Assembly: GCF_021739485.1 (NCBI RefSeq)
Contig: NZ_JAJFNK010000041.1
Location: forward strand, 1 to 45,259
DNA from: Alicyclobacillus tolerans
GTDB lineage: Bacteria; Bacillota; Bacilli; Alicyclobacillales; Alicyclobacillaceae
Direction of reading: 5' to 3'
DNA length: 45,259 bases
Shown here: positions 23,867 to 32,187 of the stretch, one piece after another
Layout of the letters: each line of letters begins with the position of its first letter
How positions within the stretch are numbered: position 1 is the stretch's first letter
The notes under the pieces: model-generated
Seen by the model: the letters and a program-made list of their open reading frames with translations, nothing else
Database searches by the model: none
Told to the model about the DNA's origin: nothing
Made by a program: the position numbers and the translations under genes

Positions 23867-24193
23867 TGTGTCACCCCCTCACATGAGCCAATGTATGTGA
23901 AGGGCATGATTAAAGAGTGGACGAATGCACTGGGATACTGGCCAACGTTGCAAAGGCTACTTTCGTATGTATCTGGCAACGAAACGAAATCTACCCCGTA
24001 ATGGATGTGTAAACAAGCCAGATAATCCCTCTTGGTGCGGCGAATAAACGGTGGTCCCACGACGAAAATGCCGAAAACAAAAATTGGCTTATGGGCAACA
24101 ACTACTTCGTTCGATGTCCTCTTTTCAAGCCCGTTTGTTGCACGCATAATCATCTAAGACATTGCATCCACGATTGGGTAATCATTTATTAGG

Positions 24194-25822
24194 CTATATC
24201 GACCTCTGATTAAGTGTGTCCTTGATATAGTCCGCAGTACGGGCAGCCAATGCCATCACCGTGTTTGTCGGATTTGCACCGGATGAGGTAACAAACAGGC
24301 TTGCGCCACTGATAAAAAGGTTCGGAATGTCATGCGTTTGACCAAACGAATTCGTAACGGAAGAAGCTGGGTCGTTACCCATCCTGCAACCGCCCATGAG
24401 ATGGGCGGTGTCTTCTACTAAGAATTCTGGAGTGCCTCCCGCAGCCGTAATAATCTCATGCATCTTTTCGACGGCGTGTGCAATCAATGCTTTGTCGTTC
24501 GTCCCATACGAAAAGGAGACATCAGCGAGCTGAATGCCATATTCGTCTTTTTCATCTGCAAGCGTGACGCAGTTCTTATCATCGGGAAGGACCTCTCCGA
24601 CTAAGGTAATCCGACCGTAAAAATTGTAATCCAGCATTTTATTACGCAGCGTAGGGCCCCATAGCTTGAGTTTTTTTGAAATGCCCTTTGCCATTTCAAC
24701 CGGGCGTGAACCGTGTGCGCTTAAGGTATAGCCTCTGGCGAAGCCACGGCTTGGATCCGACTGATAAAACTCCTGAGTCAATGCGAGAACCGGCGTACCT
24801 TTGTAAAGGCGAACTTCTTCGTTAAACCGCCCGTACAGATCATGACTACTATGAGGCATGATGGCCTTGCCAACCCATCCACTGCTATTCGCCAAACCGT
24901 TGGGAAATTTTGCGTTTGCCGAGTGTAAAAGCAACCTCGGTGTCTCGATTACGAAACTCGCCAGAATTACGACACGTGCTGTTTGCTGATATGTCTGCCC
25001 GTCATGAACGAAGGTGACCCCAGTTACACGACCATCGTTGTTCGTTAAAATTTGTGTTACCATGCAATCGGATAGAACCTCGGCACCAAACCCAATCGCC
25101 TTAGGAATATGGTGGACAAGCGTACTAAACTTTGCGTTGGGCAAACACCCCTGGTTACAAAATCCACGGTTAATGCACGGCGGGCGACCGTCGAAGGGTG
25201 CTGAATTGATGGCGAGGGGCGCAACGACACTTCGAATGCCTAGTTTTTCACACCCGAGCTGAAAGAGTTGTGCATTCGCACTGATAGGTTCCCTTTCCGG
25301 GTATGGATAAGGCCCTTGGAATGGACCCCAAGGGAAGTGCTTTGGGCCGGATACGGCAATTTCCTTCTCAATCTTGTCGTAGTACGGTTCAAGGTCTTCG
25401 TAAGCAACCGGCCAATCCTCCCCCACCCCATCCATAGTCTTGGTCCGAAAATCGTCCTCGTGAAAACGTAAAAAAACCCCGGTGAAATGTGTCGTACCCC
25501 CACCGACCCCACGTCCCGAATTGTTATGGCCCAGTGTGAGGGGATTGGATCCACTAACGATTCTTGTGTCTTGCCAGCCCAATTGTTGCATGGAAAGCTC
25601 GTCGCTCGCAAAATCGGTTTGTGGATTCCAAAACGGGCCGGCCTCAATGACCACGACGTTCAGGCTGGCTTTACTGAGCTCATAGGCCAGCACCCCACCT
25701 GCTGCTCCAGCGCCCACAATACAGATATCTGCGCCATCTGTGTATTTGCGATGTTGTAAATCGGGTCTGCGGCGTCCGGCAACGTGGTCAATGTTATGAA
25801 AAACAGGATCTTGATTATGCAC
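24194..25822 (-). CDS. GMC family oxidoreductase (gluconate 2-dehydrogenase catalytic subunit-like)
   Basis: A 542-residue FAD enzyme. The N-terminal ADICIVGAGAAGGVLAYELSK is the dinucleotide site; GRGVGGGTTHFTGVFLR is a flavin-contacting loop; GFCNQGCLPNAKFST, and near the C-terminus HLMGGCRMG and SGASLFVTSSGANPTNTVMALA, are hallmarks of the sugar-acid/sorbosone branch of the GMC superfamily. It would oxidise a sugar, polyol or sugar acid and pass electrons to the respiratory chain. The GTG at 25822 has GGGAGG ahead of it and overlaps the end of the subunit-3 gene, giving translational coupling. No cytochrome c subunit gene is in the operon, so the electron acceptor may be quinone or an unlinked cytochrome. 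Confidence 0.88.
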   Translation of the reverse strand: MHNQDPVFHNIDHVAGRRRPDLQHRKYTDGADICIVGAGAAGGVLAYELSKASLNVVVIEAGPFWNPQTDFASDELSMQQLGWQDTRIVSGSNPLTLGHNNSGRGVGGGTTHFTGVFLRFHEDDFRTKTMDGVGEDWPVAYEDLEPYYDKIEKEIAVSGPKHFPWGPFQGPYPYPEREPISANAQLFQLGCEKLGIRSVVAPLAINSAPFDGRPPCINRGFCNQGCLPNAKFSTLVHHIPKAIGFGAEVLSDCMVTQILTNNDGRVTGVTFVHDGQTYQQTARVVILASFVIETPRLLLHSANAKFPNGLANSSGWVGKAIMPHSSHDLYGRFNEEVRLYKGTPVLALTQEFYQSDPSRGFARGYTLSAHGSRPVEMAKGISKKLKLWGPTLRNKMLDYNFYGRITLVGEVLPDDKNCVTLADEKDEYGIQLADVSFSYGTNDKALIAHAVEKMHEIITAAGGTPEFLVEDTAHLMGGCRMGNDPASSVTNSFGQTHDIPNLFISGASLFVTSSGANPTNTVMALAARTADYIKDTLNQRSI

Positions 25823-26402
25823 GCCGCTTTGCCTCCCATGGATCAGTAAGACCTCTCTCGGTCCGAACATACCCACGCGGATAAGCAGGTCCGGCGTATC
25901 CCATTTCCGACCAAACTGTGGGGTGCGAGTAGTAAGCTGCTACCGCTTCTGTATGGATCATAGACAGAAAGTCCTTTGCCTTCATGCGCACTCCATCAAC
26001 ATCGAGTTTGGGGTCTTGATCGATAAGCTGTTGGATGAGCTCGGATTGCTGCTGTTCAGTCAGTTGATGAAAACGTGCACTATGAGTTGATTTCGCGTAA
26101 CCGTCCAACGCCTTTAGGCCTAATCGCACAAGTTGTCCGAACTTTGGGAGTTCCTTTTGCCGTTGTCCTTCACCAATATCGGAGATCAGCTTATTGTCAA
26201 AATGCGACATCACATAGTCAAGTACCGCTTTCCGATTGTCCCCGATAAGTGTTGAACACAACGAACTGAGCGTCGTAATTTCATCCCCAGAAAGGCTTTG
26301 GTACATAGGCGCTTCAAGGCGGCGTTCCACAATTTGCTGCGTGTGTTTGTCCCAATGTTCTTTTTGTGCCATCACGTCAAAATCGGGATAATGATGTTCC
26401 AT
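25815..26402 (-). CDS. Gluconate 2-dehydrogenase subunit 3 family protein
   Basis: A 195-residue protein of the small-subunit family that partners GMC dehydrogenases. It contains LSGDEITTLSSLCSTLIG near residue 35, a central KLDVDGVRMKAKDFLSMIHTEAV and the final YSHPTVWSEMGYAGPAYPRG, a strongly conserved end in this family. There is no twin-arginine signal at the N-terminus (MEHHYPDFDVMAQ), unlike many proteobacterial versions, so the complex may face the cytoplasm. AGGAGG, which includes the upstream gene's TAG stop, precedes the ATG. Second gene of the three-gene operon. Confidence 0.85.
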   Translation of the reverse strand: MEHHYPDFDVMAQKEHWDKHTQQIVERRLEAPMYQSLSGDEITTLSSLCSTLIGDNRKAVLDYVMSHFDNKLISDIGEGQRQKELPKFGQLVRLGLKALDGYAKSTHSARFHQLTEQQQSELIQQLIDQDPKLDVDGVRMKAKDFLSMIHTEAVAAYYSHPTVWSEMGYAGPAYPRGYVRTERGLTDPWEAKRRA

Positions 26403-26408
26403 GGTTTC

Positions 26409-26801
26409 CTACCTCCAGTACAAAGCGATTAGCCCTAAAACGCTGATTGCACTGACCATTCCGGGTAAAGTCAGAGGCGGCCCGATGAGAAAATTCCTGA
26501 GTTCGAATCCACCAACCCGTTGTCCGACTCCCCGAACGTGCATAAACGATCCGAAACCACCCGCAACAAAACCCACGACGAAAAGAATGGCCAATAGTTG
26601 CGCCAGCCAAATTCCGTTGTAAAAGCCATATATGATTGAAACCATTCCAAAAACCGGTGTGCCCAACACCGGAATCCACATGGACCAATGACGAAAGTTT
26701 TGACGGTAGTGAAACATCGTTACCTGAACGAAGATCATCAGAAAAGCTATTCCGGTAAACAGGATGAGAATACGTTCAACGGGCCAGCCAAGCCAGTTCA
26801 A
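26409..26801 (-). CDS. Four-helix membrane protein of the GMC dehydrogenase operon
   Basis: About 130 residues with four hydrophobic segments and a GSFMHVRGVGQRVGGFELRNF loop, a conserved feature of membrane proteins encoded with GMC-oxidoreductase/subunit-3 pairs in Bacillales. It may anchor the dehydrogenase or act in its assembly; this is inferred from context only. The TTG at 26801 is chosen because AAAGGAG stands nine bases ahead; the upstream 24 codons lack such a signal. It is the first gene of the operon, followed after seven bases by subunit 3. Confidence 0.75.
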   Translation of the reverse strand: MNWLGWPVERILILFTGIAFLMIFVQVTMFHYRQNFRHWSMWIPVLGTPVFGMVSIIYGFYNGIWLAQLLAILFVVGFVAGGFGSFMHVRGVGQRVGGFELRNFLIGPPLTLPGMVSAISVLGLIALYWR

Positions 26802-26955
26802 CTTTATACACTCCTTTCGGAACAATTTTCACAGCGCCCGTACCATGATTCCCCACGAATCCCGAATTATGTATATACGATCTGGCGCTTAAGAGGCCAG
26901 CGTCCGACCGTGGAGAATGTCCGCAAAAATATTACGAGGATGACAGGATAGCCCT

Positions 26956-27057
26956 ATGAACAAAACCGTTGCGAACCTAATTGTGGGCCAATTACAGCTG
27001 TGGGGTGTTGAGCGAATTTACGGTGTAATTGGGGACGCCATCTTCATGGTGGCCTGA
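26956..27057 (+). pseudogene. N-terminal stub of a TPP-binding enzyme (pyruvate oxidase type)
   Basis: From ATG 26956 a 33-codon frame encodes TVANLIVGQLQLWGVERIYG then VIGDAIF before a stop. This is the start of the TPP-family N-domain (TVADxLVExLxxWGVxxIFGxxGD), close to pyruvate-oxidase-like members that read YGVIGDA. Everything downstream is lost; the next sequence is unrelated. It is not contiguous with the other TPP remnant at 16825-17285, which holds the middle part of such a gene, so both may be independent losses or pieces of one rearranged gene. Confidence 0.7.
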
Positions 27058-27099
27058 AGGGTACTAATCCCATTCATTACGAGGTTGAGATACAAAACA

Positions 27100-27125
27100 G
27101 GTGCCTCCTTAGCTTCGGAAGCACC
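27100..27125 (-). terminator. Hairpin downstream of ndh
   Basis: GGTGCCTCC (27100-27108) pairs with GGAAGCACC (27117-27125) with one wobble; on the minus strand TGTTTTGT follows. It is ~110 bases after the ndh stop codon. The sequence between holds no ORF I can support. Confidence 0.5.
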
Positions 27126-27233
27126 CGCCGATCTTGTCCCATGGTTTTCTCTTGATGTTTTGTCTCAGTATCCGACACTGGTCACCGCCAGTCTGCATCC
27201 CAATTTGAGTATCTTACCTAGAAGGACATTCGC

Positions 27234-28412
27234 TCATATGACCCGCCCCTTCATCTCGACCAGCCTGAGTCCTCCGAGTTCCCACAGATATTTAAGTTTA
27301 CTGCTTTCCTTAAACATGCCACCAATAACTCCTTGTACTGGCACGCCGAGCACGGTCCCCACGCCCACTTCTCGCCCAAGCGATGCTAATGTCCCTAGTG
27401 GTCGTGCGTGAAATGGTTTCATTTGACGACCATTGGCTAAGGCTGTGAGATTATCTGCAATCACGTGCCCCATCTGTGAGGCCATTTGCGCAGTAGGTGG
27501 TATCGGTCTCCCGTTTTCACCCTCACACCAGGCACTGTCCCCTCCGAGAAAAACACGCGCATCATCTACAGACTGCAAAAATGGGTTCACCTTTGCGCGA
27601 CCACGTCTGTCTATTGTGAATCCTGCGCTCGCCAACAAAGGGTTCGCACGTACCCCTCCAGTCCAGATGATAGTACCCGTCTCAATGATCTCATCACCCT
27701 CCAGGTGTACAGTTTCAGCCGTGACCTTTGTTATCTTTGTGTTCATATGCAGTTTGGCTCCTTTAAACATCAGGAAGTTGACAGCTTTGCGTCTCAAGGC
27801 GTCCGGCAATTGGGGGAGAATTTCCGGGGCTGCTTCAATGGTTTGTACGTCGACTAATTCCTCCGGGATGCCGTACTTCACGCACAGTTTTGGAACCAGA
27901 TCGAGTAATTCGCCAAGTAGTTCGATTCCCGTGAGCCCTCCCCCGCCAACGACAATCCGTAGATGTCGTAAGTCCCCATCCAGCATGTATAATTCCATCT
28001 GCTTTACAATGTGATCATGAATACGTATTGCGGAATCCAGGCTGTTGAGTACCAGGCTGTTTTCGGCCAATCCAGGGATACCAAAATACTCCGGTACTGA
28101 ACCAAGAGTAATGACAAGAAAATCGTACCATTCCTTCCGCCCTGATTTCAGTTGCACAGTGCATCCCTCGCGGTCAATACCGAGAACCTCGTCAATCACA
28201 ACATGTGTCGTCGGCCTGCTTAGCACATCCGTCAATGGGACAGCATAGTTTGACGGTATAGAGCGGCCCCCAGCCACTTCATGTAACAAGGTTGTGAAAT
28301 AGTGGTAAGAATTTTGGTTGATTAACGTAAATTCTTGTGAGAATCGTTCAAGGCGACTTCCTGTCATCATGCCCGCATATCCAGCGCCCAAAATTACGAT
28401 CTTTTCCATCAT
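27234..28412 (-). CDS. ndh: Type II NADH dehydrogenase (NDH-2)
   Basis: A 392-residue, FAD-containing NADH:quinone oxidoreductase without proton pumping. It shows the FAD site KIVILGAGYAGMMTGSRL, the NADH site RIVVGGGGLTGIELLGEL, and the third flavin motif VFLGGDSAW plus PPTAQMASQMGHVIADNL. The C-terminal part has GGMFKESSKLKYLWELGG, a membrane-associating helix pattern. It feeds electrons to quinone in the aerobic chain. A Crp/Fnr-type box sits at -41.5 from the start predicted by AATAAT, so expression probably responds to oxygen, redox or nitric-oxide signals. ATG 28412 or the adjacent ATG is used, with GGGAG/AGAGG ahead. Confidence 0.92.
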   Translation of the reverse strand: MMEKIVILGAGYAGMMTGSRLERFSQEFTLINQNSYHYFTTLLHEVAGGRSIPSNYAVPLTDVLSRPTTHVVIDEVLGIDREGCTVQLKSGRKEWYDFLVITLGSVPEYFGIPGLAENSLVLNSLDSAIRIHDHIVKQMELYMLDGDLRHLRIVVGGGGLTGIELLGELLDLVPKLCVKYGIPEELVDVQTIEAAPEILPQLPDALRRKAVNFLMFKGAKLHMNTKITKVTAETVHLEGDEIIETGTIIWTGGVRANPLLASAGFTIDRRGRAKVNPFLQSVDDARVFLGGDSAWCEGENGRPIPPTAQMASQMGHVIADNLTALANGRQMKPFHARPLGTLASLGREVGVGTVLGVPVQGVIGGMFKESSKLKYLWELGGLRLVEMKGRVI

Positions 28413-28461
28413 CGTCCTCTACTCCCTTGTCAGGAATGTGCGGATCTGCTCTTTCACATTT

Positions 28462-28503
28462 ATTATTCAGTTTTCTACGTGACACGTCCTTGACGCAAAT
28501 CAA
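28462..28503 (-). promoter_or_regulatory. Crp/Fnr-type activator box and -10 of ndh
   Basis: TTGACGCAAATCAA (28490-28503) matches TTGAT-N4-ATCAA with one mismatch. On the minus strand AATAAT (28467-28462) matches TATAAT at five of six positions. If transcription begins seven bases after the -10 (28455), the box centre (28496.5) is at -41.5, the class II activator position. No convincing -35 is present, as expected for an activated promoter. Confidence 0.65.
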
Positions 28504-28600
28504 TTACATGGCTCGAGTATGGATAAGAACAATGCAGTTAAATGTGATTCCGTAGTGATATACACCATAAAGGTCCGATCGCGATACGACACCCGGCGCC

Positions 28601-28918
28601 TCAACTCAAACGATTCGGTGTATCCGTAACGATTTCGCCACGCGAATTCACGATCATAGCCACGGTCTTAAAACCGATCATAGTTACAAAACGCAGCTTA
28701 TTGCCTGAGTCGAGTGGAAACTCCGATATTATCTTGCCACTTCGATGGACTGCTGCAGCGTTATTTTGTTCTCGTTCCGCGACCGATACCGAACCGAAGT
28801 TCAGTGCCAGATGTTGATGATAGAACTCTGATTCCGCAGATGGTTCAACATAATTGGGTACGTTGGGGAACTGAATATACCGACCTGGTTCGATGGTGCG
28901 GACGTTTGATGCCTCCAT
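28601..28918 (-). CDS. Hypothetical protein downstream of sdhB
   Basis: A 105-residue soluble protein. The N-terminus RTIEPGRYIQFPNVPNYVEP looks extended; the C-terminal part forms short strands (KLRFVTMIGFKTVAMIVNSRGEIV). No signal peptide or membrane segment and no cysteine is present. I do not recognise it. AAAGAGGGAGAT precedes the ATG. It follows the SdhB gene by 75 bases containing an AAGTACAC/GTGCACTT hairpin (28970-28989), so it may be partly separated from it transcriptionally. Confidence 0.55.
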   Translation of the reverse strand: MEASNVRTIEPGRYIQFPNVPNYVEPSAESEFYHQHLALNFGSVSVAEREQNNAAAVHRSGKIISEFPLDSGNKLRFVTMIGFKTVAMIVNSRGEIVTDTPNRLS

Positions 28919-28993
28919 GAAAATCTCCCTCTTTCAAAATCTCTGAGTGGAATACGTAAATGATGTTGAAAGTACACGTATGTGCACTTCGGT

Positions 28994-29788
28994 TTATTTC
29001 TTCAGCCAGGCGCCGATTGCGTGCCATGTCGCCTGACGATTGACCGCGGCGATTGACGTCGTAATCGGGATGCCTTTGGGACAAACCTCGACACAGTTTT
29101 GAGCGTTGCCACATTCATGCATTCCACCTTCCTCCATAAACGCCTCGAGTCGTTCCGCTTTGTGCATAGCCCCGGTGGGATGTTCATTAAACAAACGCAC
29201 CTGATTAAACATGAACGGACCCATGAATGAAGTCCTGTCATTCACATTGGGACAAGCCTCCAGACAAGCTCCGCAGGTAAAGCATCGGGACAATTCATAC
29301 GCCCACTGACGATCCTCTTCAGCCATCCGCGGACCTGGCCCAAGGTCATAGGTTCCATCAATTGGAATCCATGCCTTTACCTTTTTAAGGTCTTCGAACA
29401 TCTTGCTGCGGTCCACAATGAGGTCGCGTACGACAGGAAACGTCCTAGCCGGCTTTAGGTGTATAGGCTGCGTCAACTTATCGACTAAAGTGCTGCACGC
29501 CTGTCTGGGCTTCCCATTGATAACCATCATACAGGCACCGCAAATCTCTTCGAGGCAATTCGACTCCCATGTCACAGGCGCAACCCGGTTGCCATCCTTG
29601 TCCACCGGGTTGTATTGGATAGCCTGGAGACACGCGATGACATTCATTCGCGGGACATAATCAACTAAAAACTCTTGCGTGTATGGTGGCGACTCCGGTG
29701 TGTCTTGTCGCTCGATGATTAAATGAACAAATTTCTTATCCGAAGCGTTATCCAAAGGTTTTGCTCGTTCACCCAACACAGTCTCCAT
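28994..29788 (-). CDS. sdhB: Succinate dehydrogenase/fumarate reductase iron-sulfur subunit, orphan
   Basis: A 264-residue SdhB/FrdB protein. The N-terminal ferredoxin domain binds 2Fe-2S through CLEEICGACMMVINGKPRQAC; the C-terminal domain has CFTCGACLEACP and, later, CVEVCPKGIPI for the 4Fe-4S and 3Fe-4S or 4Fe-4S clusters. It transfers electrons between the flavoprotein SdhA and quinone. No SdhA or SdhC is in the window, so this is an orphan, possibly a second iron-sulfur subunit serving another flavoprotein. A TTGCTC-N16-TATAGC promoter and a TGTGA-N6-GCACA near-palindrome (29886-29901) lie upstream. It is divergent from ric. ATG 29788 chosen with AAGGGG ahead. Confidence 0.88.
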   Translation of the reverse strand: METVLGERAKPLDNASDKKFVHLIIERQDTPESPPYTQEFLVDYVPRMNVIACLQAIQYNPVDKDGNRVAPVTWESNCLEEICGACMMVINGKPRQACSTLVDKLTQPIHLKPARTFPVVRDLIVDRSKMFEDLKKVKAWIPIDGTYDLGPGPRMAEEDRQWAYELSRCFTCGACLEACPNVNDRTSFMGPFMFNQVRLFNEHPTGAMHKAERLEAFMEEGGMHECGNAQNCVEVCPKGIPITTSIAAVNRQATWHAIGAWLKK

Positions 29789-29934
29789 TTTTTGGCAGTG
29801 CCCCTTCTTTCTATTCAAGTTTGAAAGAACAGTTATTCTGTCTCACCTTGCTATATTCGTTGTCACACATTGAGCAAATACTCGCTGTGCTTTTTCTCAC
29901 AGGCTCATTCTTTTCTGTGCAACAAGTTCGCAAC

Positions 29935-29976
29935 ATGATCTGGATCAATTTAAACGAGGTTCTTCGATGTTACGAT
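29935..29976 (+). promoter_or_regulatory. Crp/Fnr-type activator box and -10 of ric
   Basis: ATGATCTGGATCAA (29935-29948) matches TTGAT-N4-ATCAA with one mismatch and contains a perfect TGATC-TG-GATCA inverted repeat. TACGAT (29971-29976) is the -10, so the start is near 29983 and the box centre (29941.5) lies at -41.5. Same geometry as the ndh promoter. Confidence 0.68.
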
Positions 29977-30010
29977 CACGTCGAAACAAATCACATGGAG
30001 GTGTCCATCA

Positions 30011-30748
30011 ATGAGCGTAACCATTACAGCAAACGAAAAACTGGGTGACATTGTTGTCAAATTCCCACAGGCAAGCGAAATTTTCAAACGTTACGGGATT
30101 GATTTTTGTTGCGGCGGAGACCAGATCCTAGCAGATGCTTTGGAAGAACATTCTGTTGACGGTACACTGCTCATCAACGTGTTAAACCAAACCTACGATG
30201 AGGCCGTAAAACAAGGCATCGAGATCGTGGACTGGTCGACGGTTTCTCTATCGCAACTGATTCACCATATCGTGAATACCCACCACGCGTATCTGCAGCA
30301 GGTGTTTCCCTCTTTAACGGAACTAACGGCTAAAATTCTTCGCGTTCACGGGAAACACCACGGCGAGGTCCTAGCTCAAGTCCACCGCTTATTCAACCGC
30401 TTACGTATGGATATGGAAGAACACATGATTAAGGAAGAAGAAGCTGTTTTTCCACAAGTAGTGAACTATGAAATCGAGCCTTCTTATGAAAAACTAGAAG
30501 TCTTAATTCGAGATATCCAGGAATTGGACCGCGAACACGATGAAACTGGGAACATTGTGAAAGAACTCCGGCGAGTAACGGACAATTACGCATTACCGGA
30601 AGATGCTTGTAAGACTTACACTTCTGTATTTGAAAAACTGCAGGAACTCGAATCTAATTTGTTTCAGCATATCCACCTAGAAAACAATGTGTTATTCGTC
30701 CATCTACTCAATGACCGTAAGAAGTTCGAAGGTTCTCAATTAATTTAA
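30011..30748 (+). CDS. ric: Iron-sulfur cluster repair di-iron protein (RIC/ScdA/YtfE)
   Basis: A 245-residue cytoplasmic protein. The N-terminal DUF542 domain holds FKRYGIDFCCGGDQILADA; the C-terminal hemerythrin-like domain has the metal-binding set IHHIVNTHHAYL, HGKHHGE, EEHMIKEEEAVFP, REHDETGNIV and FQHIHLENNVLF. RIC proteins repair iron-sulfur clusters damaged by nitric oxide or peroxide. GGAGGTGTCC precedes the ATG. It stands divergent to the Fe-S protein gene sdhB, and its Fnr-type promoter fits control by an oxygen- or NO-responsive Crp/Fnr regulator. The CDF transporter gene follows after 48 bases and may be cotranscribed. Confidence 0.93.
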   Translation: MSVTITANEKLGDIVVKFPQASEIFKRYGIDFCCGGDQILADALEEHSVDGTLLINVLNQTYDEAVKQGIEIVDWSTVSLSQLIHHIVNTHHAYLQQVFPSLTELTAKILRVHGKHHGEVLAQVHRLFNRLRMDMEEHMIKEEEAVFPQVVNYEIEPSYEKLEVLIRDIQELDREHDETGNIVKELRRVTDNYALPEDACKTYTSVFEKLQELESNLFQHIHLENNVLFVHLLNDRKKFEGSQLI

Positions 30749-30796
30749 CGTTCGATGGGTAGACCGTTTTTACAACCGTTGAATGGAGAGAGTATC

Positions 30797-31768
30797 ATGA
30801 GGAAGAAAATCAGCCAAAAGTGCGACAATGATTACCCTCTCCAGGGTAGGTTCTCTGGAGGCTTGATGGAAGACTGTGAAACAACCAAAGTTTTGGTTAT
30901 ATCTATAGTCGGTTTGCTTTTTACAGCAGGGATACAGTGGCTTGTCGCGGCACTTTCGGGAAGCGTGGCACTCTTTGCTAACAGCATCCATGCCTTTGCT
31001 GACGCATTAACCTCTATCCCTTTGTGGCTGGCCTTCTGGCTAAGCCGCCGTCCCAAGACCAAGAAATTCCCATATGGACTCAATCGAAGTGAAGATATCG
31101 CGGGGTTGTTTATTCTACTTATCATCTCGCTAAGTATACTGATCGTTATGTATGAATCCATCACGCGAATGTTTCACGCAACCGAACCAAACAATTTGTG
31201 GGCTGTTTCTGTAGCAGCTATCGTTGGATTTATCGGGAATGAAGCGGTTGCCTTATTTCGCATCCGCATGGGTGTGAAAATAGGAAGTGCGGCTCTGATT
31301 GCTGACGGTAAACATGCACAGATTGATGGTTTGACATCCCTGTCCGTTCTATTGGGGATCATCGGGATAGGCCTAGGGTACCCCATCGTGGACCCACTGG
31401 TTGGATTTGCGATCTCCATCATGATGTTGTTCACGTTAAAAAATTCTGCAAGCTTGGTGTTCACGCGTTTGCTCGATGGAATTGACCCAGCCATCATAGA
31501 CCAAATCAAAACATCGTGCCTCTTAGTAGACAAGATTCACGAAGTGACGGACATCCGTGCCCGGTGGTTGGGTCACGAAATTCATGCACAGTTGAGCATT
31601 GCAGTGGATGGTCAACTGTCAGTAACAGACGGACATAACATCGCCAAAACTGTAATCCGACGCTTGCACTACGATATCCCTCATCTGACAAGTGTCGAAG
31701 TTCATATTGACCCAGTCGAGGAACGCGGCTCGATATACCATATGGACGATATCCGGAAAACCATGTAG
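30797..31768 (+). CDS. Cation diffusion facilitator (CDF) family transporter
   Basis: A 323-residue CDF protein with six membrane segments and a cytoplasmic C-terminal domain. Metal-site motifs are HAFADAL in the second helix and DGKHAQIDG in the fifth (HxxxD). Such proteins export divalent cations (Zn2+, Fe2+, Mn2+, Cd2+) by proton exchange. Placement directly after ric suggests a link with iron release from damaged clusters, so iron export is attractive but unproven. GGAGAGAG precedes the ATG at 30797. Confidence 0.9.
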   Translation: MRKKISQKCDNDYPLQGRFSGGLMEDCETTKVLVISIVGLLFTAGIQWLVAALSGSVALFANSIHAFADALTSIPLWLAFWLSRRPKTKKFPYGLNRSEDIAGLFILLIISLSILIVMYESITRMFHATEPNNLWAVSVAAIVGFIGNEAVALFRIRMGVKIGSAALIADGKHAQIDGLTSLSVLLGIIGIGLGYPIVDPLVGFAISIMMLFTLKNSASLVFTRLLDGIDPAIIDQIKTSCLLVDKIHEVTDIRARWLGHEIHAQLSIAVDGQLSVTDGHNIAKTVIRRLHYDIPHLTSVEVHIDPVEERGSIYHMDDIRKTM

Positions 31769-31854
31769 TGAGTACTTCTTCAACGTTTCTATTTCTCATT
31801 GAAACGTGTTCCGAAACAAAATAATGAGCCACACACAATCAGCGACATGGGCAT

Positions 31855-32004
31855 TTGAATGAAAAAGAAACCACAGTCGAAGAAGCGGCTTACACCTTGG
31901 ATACCGCAAAAGGGGAAGCGGATGATCCACGGGTTTTCCGACCCATTGCCAGAGGTGATTCGCTCCATGAAAACGTCTGCTACGGTAGACGAGTTGTTTT
32001 ATAA
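31855..32004 (+). CDS. Possible 49-residue small protein
   Basis: From a TTG at 31855 a 50-codon frame encodes an acidic peptide with EETTVEEAAYT-like composition, VFRPIARGDSLHENVCYGRR and a stop. The sequence looks protein-like, but no ribosome binding site precedes it. It could be a remnant of a gene starting at an ATG (31823) in another frame. The rest of this 419-base gap holds a bidirectional terminator at 32061 and nothing else I can support. Confidence 0.2.
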   Translation: MNEKETTVEEAAYTLDTAKGEADDPRVFRPIARGDSLHENVCYGRRVVL

Positions 32005-32060
32005 CAGGCCCCAAAAATTCGCAGTAATGAATGAATCGATGAGTTATTGTTTAAGAAAAC

Positions 32061-32102
32061 CGCCCTTCATCCAACAAGTTGACCTGGATGAAGGGCGATT
32101 TT
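32061..32102. terminator. Bidirectional terminator between the CDF gene and ilvD
   Basis: CGCCCTTCATCC (32061-32072) pairs perfectly with GGATGAAGGGCG (32086-32097), a 12-bp stem. Both sides carry T-rich runs (ATTTTCTT on plus, GTTTTCTTAA on minus). It lies between the converging ric-CDF unit and ilvD. Confidence 0.85.
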
Positions 32103-32187
32103 CTTGCATTCGGGGAGATACCGCTGAAAAGCAAAAAATGAAAAAGAGTGTCATGCCAGCGTCACTTGAACAGAAACGATGCTGCTT

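Noticed and set aside
23752..24153. 133-codon minus-strand ORF across the yjcZ-like gene
   Set aside because: It runs in another frame through the yjcZ-like gene and its ribosome binding site, and the sequence is not protein-like.
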